From NCBI GenBank assembly GCA_025361765.1, contig JANYJS010000026.1, positions 1 to 64,000 of the forward strand: a DNA stretch of 64,000 nt. The letters run 5' to 3'. The DNA comes from Bacillota bacterium. GTDB lineage: Bacteria; Bacillota; Clostridia; Peptostreptococcales; Anaerovoracaceae. Within the stretch, counting starts at the first letter, position 1. The number at the start of each line of letters is the position of its first letter. The position numbers and the translations under genes were made by a program. The notes under the pieces are model-generated. The model saw nothing but the letters and a program-made list of their open reading frames with translations. It had not been told where the DNA came from and made no database searches. Shown piece after piece: positions 1-7,617 of the stretch.

Positions 1-827
1 ACGCCCAATACAGCATAGCAGTCTTGTACCGAATTAACCAGAACTCTGATTGCTGTGAGATCAAATATCTCATCCAATTGTTTTTCTTGATACTTCATTT
101 TTCTATAAATACTGTAGAAATGTTTTGTTCGTCCTGAGATATCATATTTGATATCAAGCTCATTAATGCTTGATTTTAATTCTTCAATAACGCTGGCAAT
201 ATTTGCCTCCCGTTCCTGACGTTTGATTTTAACTTTTTCAACTAAATCATAATAAGCTTCCGGCTCAAGCTGTTTTAAGGCGATATCCTCAAGCTCAAAT
301 TTCAATTTATAGATACCAAGCCTGTTGGCTAATGGGGCATAAATTTCAAGTGTTTCAATACATTTTTCTCGGATTTGTTCATCATTCATATAGTTGATTG
401 TGCGCAGATTGTGAAGTCTATCCGCCAACTTAATAATCAGTACACGTATATCCTTTGACATGGCAAGAAACATTTTCCTGAGATTTTCTGCCTGTCTCTC
501 TTCTTTTGTCTCATACACAAGTGAACCCAATTTTGTGACGCCATCAACAAGTAATGCAACCTCTTCTCCAAAGTCACGCTTAATATCTTTTGTTGTATAA
601 GGGGTGTCTTCAACGGCATCATGAAGCAGTCCGGCAACTATGGTGTTTTCATCCATACCCAGATCTGCGAGAATTTTTGCGACCTCAATTGGATGAATTA
701 AATACGCTTCACCGGATTTTCTTAATTGCCCTTCATGCATTTGATCAGCCTTTCTATAGGCTTTTTCAATTAAGGCAATATCAATATTGGGATTGATGTT
801 AAGCAAGTAATTTAAAAAATCTTCCAT
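1..827 (-). CDS. relA: Bifunctional (p)ppGpp synthetase/hydrolase RelA/SpoT (Rel), N-terminal part
   Basis: Makes and hydrolyses the alarmone (p)ppGpp in the stringent response. Only the first 275 codons lie in the window; the gene runs off the left edge. The translation begins MEDFLNYLLN and carries the HD hydrolase signature, with His45 in YLIHPIE and the HDAVED motif at residues 69-74, so the hydrolase half looks active. The beginning of the nucleotidyltransferase domain (DLTAIRVLV) is reached near the edge. The ATG at 825-827 follows a GGGTGAGGG ribosome binding site. It is the last visible gene of secD-secF-apt-relA; the apt-relA order is common in Firmicutes. Two hairpins lie between it and apt. 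Identity is firm; the catalytic synthetase residues are outside the window. Confidence 0.95.
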   Translation of the reverse strand, partial: MEDFLNYLLNINPNIDIALIEKAYRKADQMHEGQLRKSGEAYLIHPIEVAKILADLGMDENTIVAGLLHDAVEDTPYTTKDIKRDFGEEVALLVDGVTKLGSLVYETKEERQAENLRKMFLAMSKDIRVLIIKLADRLHNLRTINYMNDEQIREKCIETLEIYAPLANRLGIYKLKFELEDIALKQLEPEAYYDLVEKVKIKRQEREANIASVIEELKSSINELDIKYDISGRTKHFYSIYRKMKYQEKQLDEIFDLTAIRVLVNSVQDCYAVLG

Positions 828-850
828 ACCCTCACCCGTCTGAAATTTTA

Positions 851-955
851 GCAAAAAGGGGTTGCCCCCTTTTTGCTTGATGATTATTTGGATTACTCTT
901 TCTAATGTTTAAATGATTATTTGGATTACGCTTGTCTTTTATTCAAAGACAAGCG
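851..955 (-). other. apt-relA spacer with two perfect hairpins and a direct repeat
   Basis: The spacer holds a hairpin with 11-bp arms at 851-861 and 866-876 (GCAAAAAGGGG / CCCCTTTTTGC), and a second with 11-bp arms at 929-939 and 945-955 (CGCTTGTCTTT / AAAGACAAGCG). A 16-nt direct repeat, TGATTATTTGGATTAC, occurs at 881-896 and again at 914-929. Neither hairpin is followed by a clear T tract on the minus strand, so they are not textbook terminators. The first sits just 24 nt upstream of the relA start, so an mRNA processing or attenuation role is possible but inferred. Confidence 0.6.
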
Positions 956-970
956 TTTGGATTGTTTTGA

Positions 971-1483
971 TTAATATTTCAGTAATGTGTAAATGGTATA
1001 ATCCGAAAGACGATCCCGGCCCCTTAGCGCCTCAAGTTCAATAAGTGCCACTATAGCAACAACTATGCCTCCCAATTGTTCCACCAGATTGATAGCCGAT
1101 TGAAAAGTTCCGCCAGTTGCCATCAGATCATCTACGATGATGACTCTTTCGCCAGGTTTAATAGCATCTACATGCATCTCGAGACTATCTGACCCATATT
1201 CCAACGAATAATCATATTTTACTGTAAGGCAAGGAAGCTTCCCGGGTTTTCGTAATGGCACAAAGCCTTTTTCCATGGCATAAGCTAAAGGTGTTCCAAC
1301 TATAAAACCCCTGGATTCAGGCCCTACAATCAAATCAAAATCGTACTTTGAAATCTCGGTTTTAATTTCGTCCACCGCATATTTAAATGCAATTCCATCT
1401 TTTAGCAAGGTCGTGATATCTCTAAACAGTATTCCTTTTTCCGGAAAATCAGGAATATCTCGAATTTTTTCTTTCAGATTCAT
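971..1483 (-). CDS. apt: Adenine phosphoribosyltransferase
   Basis: Converts adenine plus PRPP to AMP in purine salvage in the cytosol. At 170 residues it has the usual family length. The N-terminus (IRDIPDFPEKGILFRDIT) is the conserved Apt opening, and the PRPP-binding motif VIIVDDLMATGGT lies at about residues 114-126. The start is supported by a GGGAGG site upstream, and the stop of secF lies 11 nt before it, so it is probably cotranscribed with secDF. relA follows downstream, linking salvage and (p)ppGpp metabolism as in many Firmicutes. The final residues (YTIYTLLKY) are typical. Confidence 0.97.
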   Translation of the reverse strand: MNLKEKIRDIPDFPEKGILFRDITTLLKDGIAFKYAVDEIKTEISKYDFDLIVGPESRGFIVGTPLAYAMEKGFVPLRKPGKLPCLTVKYDYSLEYGSDSLEMHVDAIKPGERVIIVDDLMATGGTFQSAINLVEQLGGIVVAIVALIELEALRGRDRLSDYTIYTLLKY

Positions 1484-1494
1484 TGCTGACCTCC

Positions 1495-2427
1495 CTATTT
1501 GGATTTATACTTACTATTTTTTGGCTTATCCGCAACATACTTCGGTGCCTTCTCCATGAGCATATTTATTTCATACCATATTGGGCTGGCAACAAATATG
1601 GAAGATAGAGTTCCAACGGATATCCCTACTATGAGCGGCAATGTGAACTGCTTGATGGTCTCTCCACCCAGAATATAAAGTGCCACAATCGATAAGACCG
1701 TTGCAAAAGATGTCGCTATAGACCTTACTAAGCTTTGATTAATACTTTTATCAATTAAATCCTCCAGCTTGGTTCTTTTCATAATTTTAAGATTTTCTCT
1801 AATTCTATCAAATATGACAATGGTGTCATTTATAGAGTAACCTAAAATAACCAGAATAGAGGCTATAAATGGTGTGTTAACAGGGATTTGGAGCAGGCCA
1901 TAAAACCCAACCAATATAGCGATGTCATGAACCAGTGCTACGATGGCCGCTATGCCGAATTTCCATTCGAACCTTATCGCTATATAAGCGAGCATAAATA
2001 GTATGGCTATAATCATAGCCTTAACCGCATTTTGTTTTAGCAGTTCTCCTATAGAGGGGCCAAATTGTTCAGCAGCCAAAACATCTGCATTAGTGATTCC
2101 ATATTTGACGCCCAGATCTTTTATTAGCTGATTACGCATACTGCTATCTAAGGATTGGGTGGTTCTTATGATAATTTGCGTGTTGCCAGCTCCGGCATAA
2201 ACCACATCAGCCACAATTTTATCTGCCTTGATGATCTGTTTTACCTCATCAACTGGCACTTCCTTTTTCATGTCAATTTGCATCATTGTTCCTCCGGTAA
2301 AATCGATACCGAAGTTAAAACCTTGAAGCAAACCGCCACCTATTCCAATTACAATGACCAGAATGGAAATCAAATAGCCTATTTTTCTATATTTAATAAA
2401 ACTAAATTCTCGCTTAAATTTGAACAT
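1495..2427 (-). CDS. secF: Protein translocase subunit SecF
   Basis: Partner of SecD in the membrane complex that uses the proton motive force to aid late steps of Sec protein export. The 310-residue product has an N-terminal membrane segment, the conserved GFNFGIDFTGGT motif that opens the periplasmic domain, and five further hydrophobic segments with the RND-type region SILVILGYSINDTIVIFDR. I place the start at the ATG at 2425-2427 (MFKFKREFSF) because AAGGAGG lies at proper spacing; an ATG eight codons further upstream lacks one. It overlaps the 3' end of secD by 14 nt, which suggests translational coupling. Confidence 0.96.
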   Translation of the reverse strand: MFKFKREFSFIKYRKIGYLISILVIVIGIGGGLLQGFNFGIDFTGGTMMQIDMKKEVPVDEVKQIIKADKIVADVVYAGAGNTQIIIRTTQSLDSSMRNQLIKDLGVKYGITNADVLAAEQFGPSIGELLKQNAVKAMIIAILFMLAYIAIRFEWKFGIAAIVALVHDIAILVGFYGLLQIPVNTPFIASILVILGYSINDTIVIFDRIRENLKIMKRTKLEDLIDKSINQSLVRSIATSFATVLSIVALYILGGETIKQFTLPLIVGISVGTLSSIFVASPIWYEINMLMEKAPKYVADKPKNSKYKSK

Positions 2428-3715
2428 TTTTGCTGTCCTCCTTAATTCCAAACCATTTTCTTGTGGCTAATGTTTTATATTCTGTGATAACGCCAAGGAA
2501 TGTATGAGTGACAAACAAAGCTGTGAACATGCTGGCAATGATACCAATCATTAGAGTCGCGGCGAATCCTTTAACAGGACCTGCGCCAAATTGATAAAGT
2601 ACTAATGCTGCAATTATAGTGGTTGAATTTGAATCTATTATAGTAGCCATTGCTCTCTTGAACCCTTGATCTGTAGCTACTCTAATCGATTTGCCGTTCA
2701 ATACCTCTTCTTGAATTCTCGCAAAAATGATGACATTGGCATCTACGGCCATTCCTATGGATAAGATGATCCCCGCGATACCTGGAAGCGTCATAACGGC
2801 GCCAAGGAAGATGATTACCCATATAACCAATATGACATACAGCAATAAAGCAAGATTTGCTGCAAAGCCCATAATTCTGTACATAAGGAGCATGAATATC
2901 ATAATGCAGGCGATACCGATGGCACCACCAAGTACGCTGTTATTAAAAGCATCAAGGCCCAGAGTAGGTCCAACAATTGAAGTTTGGACTTCTTTCAAGG
3001 TGACTGGCAATGCGCCTCCCCTAATCAGTATCCCTAGCGTAGTGGCTTCTTCTTGAGGAAAACCTCCGGTTCCTGCAGTAATGATTGCTTGACCATTAGG
3101 TATTACTTCTGAAACACCCGGGGCAGAAATGACTTTTCCATCAAGAACAATCATTATAATATTGCCATTAACAGTTCCATATTTTTCAGTAGTAGACGTT
3201 GGAACGCCACCAGAGACAATTTTAGTGGTAGCATCCTTAAAGGCGGTCGATCCTTCACTTGTAAACTTAAGTGATACCGCATACCCACCATTTTGCTGAT
3301 CTATTTGGACGCCTGCATCTGCTACTTGACTACCGTCAAGGACAACAGTGCCATCAGCCAAAACGAATTCGAGTTGGGCAGTCTGCCCAATCGCTGCGAT
3401 GGCAGCCTCAGCATCTTTTGCTCCAGGCAATTCAACGCGGATACGCTTTTCGCCCTCAATGGTAACTATTGGCTCTGATAGTCCCATGGCGTTTACTCTG
3501 CGCTCTATGATTTGTTGAGTTTGTGCCATTAGCTTTTTTAGTTCTTCTCCTTTGACATCAGTCACGGCTTCCATGACGACATAAACGCCACCCTTTAAAT
3601 CTAGCCCTAATTTGAGCTGATCTTTAATGGGTTTTACGCTTCCCGCTCCAAATAGGCCGATGATCCAGCCAGCTGCCATAAGGATGATCAATATAATTGA
3701 TAATGCCTTCTTCAT
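2414..3715 (-). CDS. secD: Protein translocase subunit SecD
   Basis: Membrane component of the SecDF export accessory complex. At 433 residues it shows an N-terminal membrane anchor, the D-x-x-GG-type segment LGLDLKGGVYVVME, a large extracytoplasmic domain, then a block of membrane helices with GIILSIGMAVDANVIIFARI, the conserved Asp-containing helix used for proton coupling. A GGAGA ribosome binding site precedes the ATG. secF overlaps its end. Upstream on the same strand are scfB, scfA and yajC; yajC-secD-secF is the classical order, here separated by the SCIFF pair. The length is typical for Firmicutes with separate SecD and SecF. Confidence 0.97.
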   Translation of the reverse strand: MKKALSIILIILMAAGWIIGLFGAGSVKPIKDQLKLGLDLKGGVYVVMEAVTDVKGEELKKLMAQTQQIIERRVNAMGLSEPIVTIEGEKRIRVELPGAKDAEAAIAAIGQTAQLEFVLADGTVVLDGSQVADAGVQIDQQNGGYAVSLKFTSEGSTAFKDATTKIVSGGVPTSTTEKYGTVNGNIIMIVLDGKVISAPGVSEVIPNGQAIITAGTGGFPQEEATTLGILIRGGALPVTLKEVQTSIVGPTLGLDAFNNSVLGGAIGIACIMIFMLLMYRIMGFAANLALLLYVILVIWVIIFLGAVMTLPGIAGIILSIGMAVDANVIIFARIQEEVLNGKSIRVATDQGFKRAMATIIDSNSTTIIAALVLYQFGAGPVKGFAATLMIGIIASMFTALFVTHTFLGVITEYKTLATRKWFGIKEDSKNVQI

Positions 3716-3743
3716 TTCTTTGTCTCTCCTTAATTGAATAATT

Positions 3744-5087
3744 TTATATCAGTTCTGCTTTTATTCCTATAGCACATTCTACTCTCTTTCGCTCCATTTC
3801 ACAACCTAAAACATAAGGTTTTCGAATATCTCCATTTGCATTGAATGCATTAGCATGACAGCCACCACTGCAATAAAATTTAGCCCAGCATTTGGAGCAT
3901 GCTTCCTTGTTATAGATATGTGCAGAATTGAAAGTATCGTAAAATTTATTTTCATAGTTTACATCATACAAATTGCCGATTAAAAATTGTCTGTTGCCAA
4001 CGAACTGATGACAGGGATATAAGTCACCCTCTGGAGAAATAGCCATATATTCCGTTCCAGCACCGCATCCTGATAACCTCTTAATAATGCAAGGGCCTTG
4101 ATTCAAATCAATATTAAAGTGGAAGAAATCGAATTGATCCCCTTTTTTAACATAGTCAATATACATGTCTGCTAATTTGTCATACTCAGATAATATTTGT
4201 ATTAAATCCGCTTCTTGTAGTGCGAAACCAATAGATTGATCTAGTACAACTGGCTCTAAAGACACATTTTTAAAGCCACTTTCCACAAGATGACGTACGT
4301 CTTCTGAAAAATCAAGATTATCTCTAGTAAATGTACCTCGCACGTAATAAAGACCTCTACGTTTATGAATAAAAGTCTTATAGTTTTTTACAATTAAGTC
4401 ATAAGTCCCCTGGCCATTTAACGTTTTACGCATATGGTCATTGACCGATGGCCTGCCATCTATACTTAAAATGACATTATCCATATGCCTATTGATAAAG
4501 TCTGTTTTGGCGTCATCAAGAAGTAAGCCATTGGTTGTGATGGTAAATCTTATAGATTTATCGTATTCCGATTCATTTTTTCTACCATAGTCAACAAGTT
4601 GCTTAACAACTTCAAAGTTCATTAATGGCTCGCCACCAAAAAAATCAATTTCTAGATTTTTTCTGGATCCCGAATTCTTAAGTAAAAAATCAATAGCTTT
4701 TTGACCTGTTTCATAAGACATAAGCGACCTGTCTCCATCAAAAGCGCCTTTGTCCCCAAAGCAGTACTGGCAACTCATGTTGCAGTCATGCGCTACATGC
4801 AGGCATATTGCCTTAATTACCGCTCCTTTTCGCTCGAGCATATCTTGGGTTATATGAGAATCATTAGTGAACAAAAGGTCAGTTTTGATCAAGGTGTCAA
4901 TTTCTTCTATGGCATCAATTAATTCAGCCACAGAGTATATGCCTTTTAGCGCATTAATTATATATTCGGTGTCATATTGCTCGTAGTAATCAAGAATGTC
5001 ATAAATAATTTTATCGACAACATGCACGGCCCCACTATTGACATCAAGTACGATATGGTTTTTTTTGAAAATATACTTATAAATCAT
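3744..5087 (-). CDS. scfB: Radical SAM/SPASM maturase of the SCIFF ranthipeptide
   Basis: Predicted to install thioether cross-links (Cys sulfur to a neighbouring residue, reported as Thr in a characterised homologue) in the SCIFF precursor encoded just upstream. The 447-residue protein has an N-terminal region of about 90 residues, consistent with a PqqD-like peptide-recognition domain, then the radical SAM motif C102-x3-C106-x2-C109, and a C-terminal SPASM region with many cysteines (GCGAGTEY, CSKCWAKFYCSGGCHA, GCEMERKRVEC) expected to bind two auxiliary [4Fe-4S] clusters. The ATG has an AGGAG site. It lies 114 nt after scfA, beyond a terminator that would hold maturase levels below precursor levels. 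Family assignment is strong because of the paired precursor. Confidence 0.95.
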   Translation of the reverse strand: MIYKYIFKKNHIVLDVNSGAVHVVDKIIYDILDYYEQYDTEYIINALKGIYSVAELIDAIEEIDTLIKTDLLFTNDSHITQDMLERKGAVIKAICLHVAHDCNMSCQYCFGDKGAFDGDRSLMSYETGQKAIDFLLKNSGSRKNLEIDFFGGEPLMNFEVVKQLVDYGRKNESEYDKSIRFTITTNGLLLDDAKTDFINRHMDNVILSIDGRPSVNDHMRKTLNGQGTYDLIVKNYKTFIHKRRGLYYVRGTFTRDNLDFSEDVRHLVESGFKNVSLEPVVLDQSIGFALQEADLIQILSEYDKLADMYIDYVKKGDQFDFFHFNIDLNQGPCIIKRLSGCGAGTEYMAISPEGDLYPCHQFVGNRQFLIGNLYDVNYENKFYDTFNSAHIYNKEACSKCWAKFYCSGGCHANAFNANGDIRKPYVLGCEMERKRVECAIGIKAELI

Positions 5088-5102
5088 GAGTTCTCCTAAA
5101 TG

Positions 5103-5168
5103 AGGTGCTTAGTTATTAATTAAAAAAACAGCAGAAGGTGCTTAGTTATTAATTAAAAAAACAGCAGA
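5103..5168. repeat. 33-bp tandem duplication between scfA and scfB
   Basis: The 33-nt segment 5103-5135 is repeated exactly at 5136-5168, and the identity continues two bases further. The unit carries the T-tract side and one arm of the scfA terminator, so only the scfA-proximal copy can form the complete hairpin. A recent duplication by replication slippage is the simple explanation. Confidence 0.95.
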
Positions 5169-5180
5169 AGCTGCTGTTTT
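5154..5180 (-). terminator. Rho-independent terminator after scfA
   Basis: On the minus strand the arms AAAACAGCAG and CTGCTGTTTT form a 10-bp stem with a 3-nt loop, followed by a run of T that reaches seven in total. It lies 22 nt after the scfA stop and before scfB, so it should reduce read-through from precursor to maturase. Confidence 0.85.
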
Positions 5181-5201
5181 GATTATTAAACCTCGGCTGT
5201 A

Positions 5202-5351
5202 CTATCTGCGTTTAATGTTTTCGCAGGTTTGATTGGCTACGGTACAGGAAGTTTTGCAGGCCGATTGACATGAAGTCTGGCATTCGCCACATCCGGCATT
5301 GCTTGCGGTGGATTTTAATGTAGGCTTTGCAATAGTATTAATCTTCTTCAC
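5202..5351 (-). CDS. scfA: SCIFF ranthipeptide precursor (six Cys in forty-five residues)
   Basis: A 49-residue precursor peptide starting at a GTG (5349-5351) behind the ribosome binding site AAAGGAG. The N-terminus MKKINTIAKPTLKS is a short leader, and the core holds six cysteines at positions 21, 24, 28, 32, 36 and 43 (GCGECQTSCQSACKTSC then CTVANQTCEN), which is the hallmark of the SCIFF family, found nearly throughout Clostridia. Threonines between the cysteines, including Thr37, are the likely thioether acceptors. It has its own consensus promoter (5385-5413) and terminator (5154-5180), and is followed by its radical SAM maturase. The biological role of SCIFF is not established. Its small size and GTG start make it easy to miss. 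Confidence 0.96.
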   Translation of the reverse strand: MKKINTIAKPTLKSTASNAGCGECQTSCQSACKTSCTVANQTCENIKRR

Positions 5352-5384
5352 GATGTGTCTCCTTTACTTCAAATTTACTTGCTC

Positions 5385-5413
5385 ATTTTATAATTAATTA
5401 TCTGAACTGTCAA
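5385..5413 (-). promoter_or_regulatory. scfA promoter
   Basis: TTGACA (5408-5413) and TAAAAT (5385-5390) on the minus strand are separated by 17 nt, close to the sigma-A consensus. It begins about 34 nt upstream of the scfA start and downstream of the yajC terminator, so scfA is an independent transcription unit. Confidence 0.85.
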
Positions 5414-5428
5414 GGTTTTAAAGACCAT

Positions 5429-5453
5429 AAAAAAAGAAGCATATGCTTCTTTT
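5429..5453 (-). terminator. Terminator after yajC
   Basis: AAAAGAAGCAT/ATGCTTCTTTT is a perfect 22-bp palindrome (5432-5453) followed on the minus strand by further T residues, 12 nt past the yajC stop. Confidence 0.8.
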
Positions 5454-5464
5454 AAATAGATCTT

Positions 5465-5869
5465 TTATTCTTTTGTCTCATCCATTTCTTGCGTCGTGGA
5501 TTCTTCTTGAGTGACTTCAGTGTCGTTTACTGGCTGTTTATCTTTTTTAGTATCCGGCTTTTTACCTTTTGTCGTTTTTGTTGCCAATTCTTTTGCAGCA
5601 TCACTTGATAATGATTTTGAAACTGCCCATCGCATGATTTCAAACTTTGTTTTATCTGAGCCTACTTCTATGGTGATCTTTTCATCTTTTAACCTGACGA
5701 TTTTGGCGCAAATACCACCTATGGTAATGATTTCGTCTCCGACCTTAAGGCTGTTTCTCATCTGATTAATGGTCTTTTCTCTTTTCTTCTGTGGTCTAAT
5801 AAGAAGAAAATACATAATAAAAATTAATAATACTAATGGCATCAATTGAATTAAGGCTTGTGTGCTCAT
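5465..5869 (-). CDS. yajC: Preprotein translocase accessory subunit YajC
   Basis: Small single-pass membrane protein associated with SecDF. The 134-residue product has one N-terminal membrane segment (about residues 8-24), the conserved LLIRPQKKREK motif right after it, and a soluble domain with GDEIITIGGICAKI. The C-terminal 35 residues are Lys/Thr/Glu-rich low-complexity tail, longer than the minimal family. GGAGGAGG precedes the ATG. A consensus promoter lies at 5900-5928 and a terminator follows, so it is probably transcribed mainly on its own. Downstream are scfA-scfB and then secD-secF. Confidence 0.93.
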   Translation of the reverse strand: MSTQALIQLMPLVLLIFIMYFLLIRPQKKREKTINQMRNSLKVGDEIITIGGICAKIVRLKDEKITIEVGSDKTKFEIMRWAVSKSLSSDAAKELATKTTKGKKPDTKKDKQPVNDTEVTQEESTTQEMDETKE

Positions 5870-5899
5870 AGTTCATCCTCCTCCTGCATTCTAGCTGGA

Positions 5900-5928
5900 A
5901 TTATATAATATTTTTTTATTGTTGTAAA
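5900..5928 (-). promoter_or_regulatory. yajC promoter
   Basis: TTTACA (5923-5928) and TATAAT (5900-5905) on the minus strand are spaced by 17 nt. The start codon lies 31 nt downstream of the -10 box. It stands back to back with the tRNA-Leu promoter, only 10 nt away. Confidence 0.85.
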
Positions 5929-5938
5929 TGTTTTTTTC

Positions 5939-5967
5939 TTGCTATAGATTATTAAATATGGTAGTAT
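5939..5967 (+). promoter_or_regulatory. tRNA-Leu promoter
   Basis: TTGCTA (5939-5944) and TAGTAT (5962-5967) with a 17-nt spacer; the mature tRNA begins 23 nt after the -10 box. Confidence 0.75.
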
Positions 5968-5989
5968 ACGAATTGCGACTATGTCATTG

Positions 5990-6072
5990 GCCGAAGTGGC
6001 GGAACTGGCAGACGCACACGACTCAAAATCGTGCGGTTATCCATGCGGGTTCGAGTCCCGCCTTCGGCACCA
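5990..6072 (+). tRNA. tRNA-Leu (anticodon CAA)
   Basis: An 83-nt class II tRNA including an encoded CCA. The acceptor stem GCCGAAG pairs with CTTCGGC, followed by discriminator A and CCA at 6070-6072. The anticodon stem CACGA/TCGTG encloses the loop CTCAAAA, giving anticodon CAA, which reads UUG. A long variable arm, as expected for leucine, and a normal T arm (GCGGG TTCGAGT CCCGC) complete it. It stands alone, with its own promoter and a long palindromic terminator that begins at the CCA end. Confidence 0.97.
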
Positions 6073-6116
6073 TAAATAAAAGAAGAACATTTGCAAATGT
6101 TCTTCTTTTATTTATG
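6071..6116. terminator. 46-bp perfect palindrome, bidirectional terminator
   Basis: Positions 6071-6093 are the exact reverse complement of 6094-6116. It begins inside the tRNA CCA sequence, and its other half overlaps the stop codon of the convergent MFS gene (6108-6110). T-rich arms follow the stem in both directions, so it should end both transcripts. Confidence 0.85.
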
Positions 6117-7343
6117 GGCTTTATTTATGGATTTTTCAAATGCCAACAATCCAGAAAACGCTATGGAAGCTAAAAGACACAACCATCCGACCAATAACCA
6201 CGATTCTTCAATCGTATTCCCAATGAGATACCATCCAATAATCATAGGCCCTATAGCCCTTCCTGTTCCTTGGATGATTTCGTATATCGCTTGAAGCCTT
6301 GCTCTATGAGAAATCGGCGTGCGGTTAGCAATGTAAACGCCTGTATTGGTCGCCGATAATACTTCTCCAATAGTCCATATCACCACAGATAGAACAAATA
6401 TTCCTAAGCTCTTTGTAAAAGCATACATACCAAAACCAATCACGTAGCATACACTGGCCATCACTAGGTTAATTATCGGATTAATACGCTTCGTTAAAGC
6501 AACTATAATAGGTGTAAATAAAACGACGACAATACCATTTACTGACATTAAAATGCCAAAAAGTTTAGCTCCTGTACCGATGCCAAAATCTTGACTTAAT
6601 TGCAGCGGTAAAATAAATCCAGTCTGAGCATAGGCGAAAGATAATATGGCGCATATAATCACAAATGTCAGCAGTATGGGCTTTTTTAGTAAAATAGATA
6701 AGACCGATCCAACCACAGCAGCTTCATCTTTGCGGCCTGAATTTAAAATATTTTCATAATCTTCAGGTGTTGGCTTAGTATCTTTAATAAACATAAGCAC
6801 GAGTCCAATTGCAAGCAGTCCACTGATTGCATCACCCCAGAATATCCATGATGTATAATTTTCAAATAATAAACCCGCGATTAGTGGGCCAATGGCGACG
6901 CCTATATTCATACCAAGATACATAATGGAAAAAGACTCCTGCCGATTGGTTGGATCTGTTAGATCCATAAGCATTGCGGAAGAGCCCGTGGAGGCTATGC
7001 TATTAAAGAAAAACGCTGGAATGAGCAAAATCGGGATTAAGATAGAATTGCCAAGAAAGCCGCAGATAAAAAAAATGATATTAGCCACTAGTGTCGCAAA
7101 GAGATAAGTGTATTTTCGGCTGAAATGATCGGCAAGTTTTCCGCCAATTATAGCCCCGGGAATATAAACAACTGAAGCTAAAAATAAGAAGATCCCAATT
7201 TCACTTTCAGAAAAACCGATTCTAGAGCTAAGAAAAAGAGTCATGAATGGAAAAATAAAAAAACCTAAACTATTGATTGTTCTAGCGATAAATAGCACAT
7301 ATATTTGCTTTGGCAAACCCTTATATTGTGTTATGAATTTCAT
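6108..7343 (-). CDS. MFS transporter, multidrug-efflux-like
   Basis: Predicted 12-helix major facilitator exporter of 411 residues, acting in the cytoplasmic membrane; the substrate is unknown. The family signs are the loop 2-3 motif GGKLADHFSRKYTY (about residues 67-80), a GAIIGG segment before it, and regularly spaced hydrophobic helices throughout. The start has AGAGGAT upstream. It is convergent with tRNA-Leu and divergent from an XRE/S24-like regulator whose start lies 274 nt away, so the regulator may control it. The stop codon falls inside the 46-bp palindrome. Sugar or peptide efflux would also fit the fold. Confidence 0.85.
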   Translation of the reverse strand: MKFITQYKGLPKQIYVLFIARTINSLGFFIFPFMTLFLSSRIGFSESEIGIFLFLASVVYIPGAIIGGKLADHFSRKYTYLFATLVANIIFFICGFLGNSILIPILLIPAFFFNSIASTGSSAMLMDLTDPTNRQESFSIMYLGMNIGVAIGPLIAGLLFENYTSWIFWGDAISGLLAIGLVLMFIKDTKPTPEDYENILNSGRKDEAAVVGSVLSILLKKPILLTFVIICAILSFAYAQTGFILPLQLSQDFGIGTGAKLFGILMSVNGIVVVLFTPIIVALTKRINPIINLVMASVCYVIGFGMYAFTKSLGIFVLSVVIWTIGEVLSATNTGVYIANRTPISHRARLQAIYEIIQGTGRAIGPMIIGWYLIGNTIEESWLLVGWLCLLASIAFSGLLAFEKSINKAHK

Positions 7344-7541
7344 CTTATCCTCTTTTGTGCTTTAGCTGAAGAACAATAACGATGTTTAGAATTTGACGAT
7401 GATTACCGTTTTTAATTTTATCATAAACATCTATAGGAATGCTAGTTATTTTAGGACCCCAACAGAAGAACATTTCCGACATTAATTTAGTCCTTATGAA
7501 TATACCCCATTTAATGTCATCATCAGGTAAACTGTTAAGTG

Positions 7542-7581
7542 AAAATTAATTTTGACAGAAAGAAGGCGTTAATGCTATATT
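7542..7581 (+). promoter_or_regulatory. Promoter of the XRE/S24-like regulator with an overlapping palindrome
   Basis: TTGACA (7552-7557) and TATATT (7576-7581) are 18 nt apart, with a TG one base before the -10 box (extended -10). The 12-bp palindrome AAAATTAATTTT at 7542-7553 overlaps the -35 box and is a possible operator, for instance for autoregulation; that role is inferred. The rest of 7344-7541 shows no other clear element, and I could not settle on a promoter for the MFS gene there. Confidence 0.7.
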
Positions 7582-7617
7582 GATTTTATTGTTAAAATGA
7601 TTATTCAGGAGGTTAAG

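Noticed and set aside
5125-5140. A second terminator in the first 33-bp repeat copy
   Set aside because: Only one arm of the stem is present, so no hairpin can form there.
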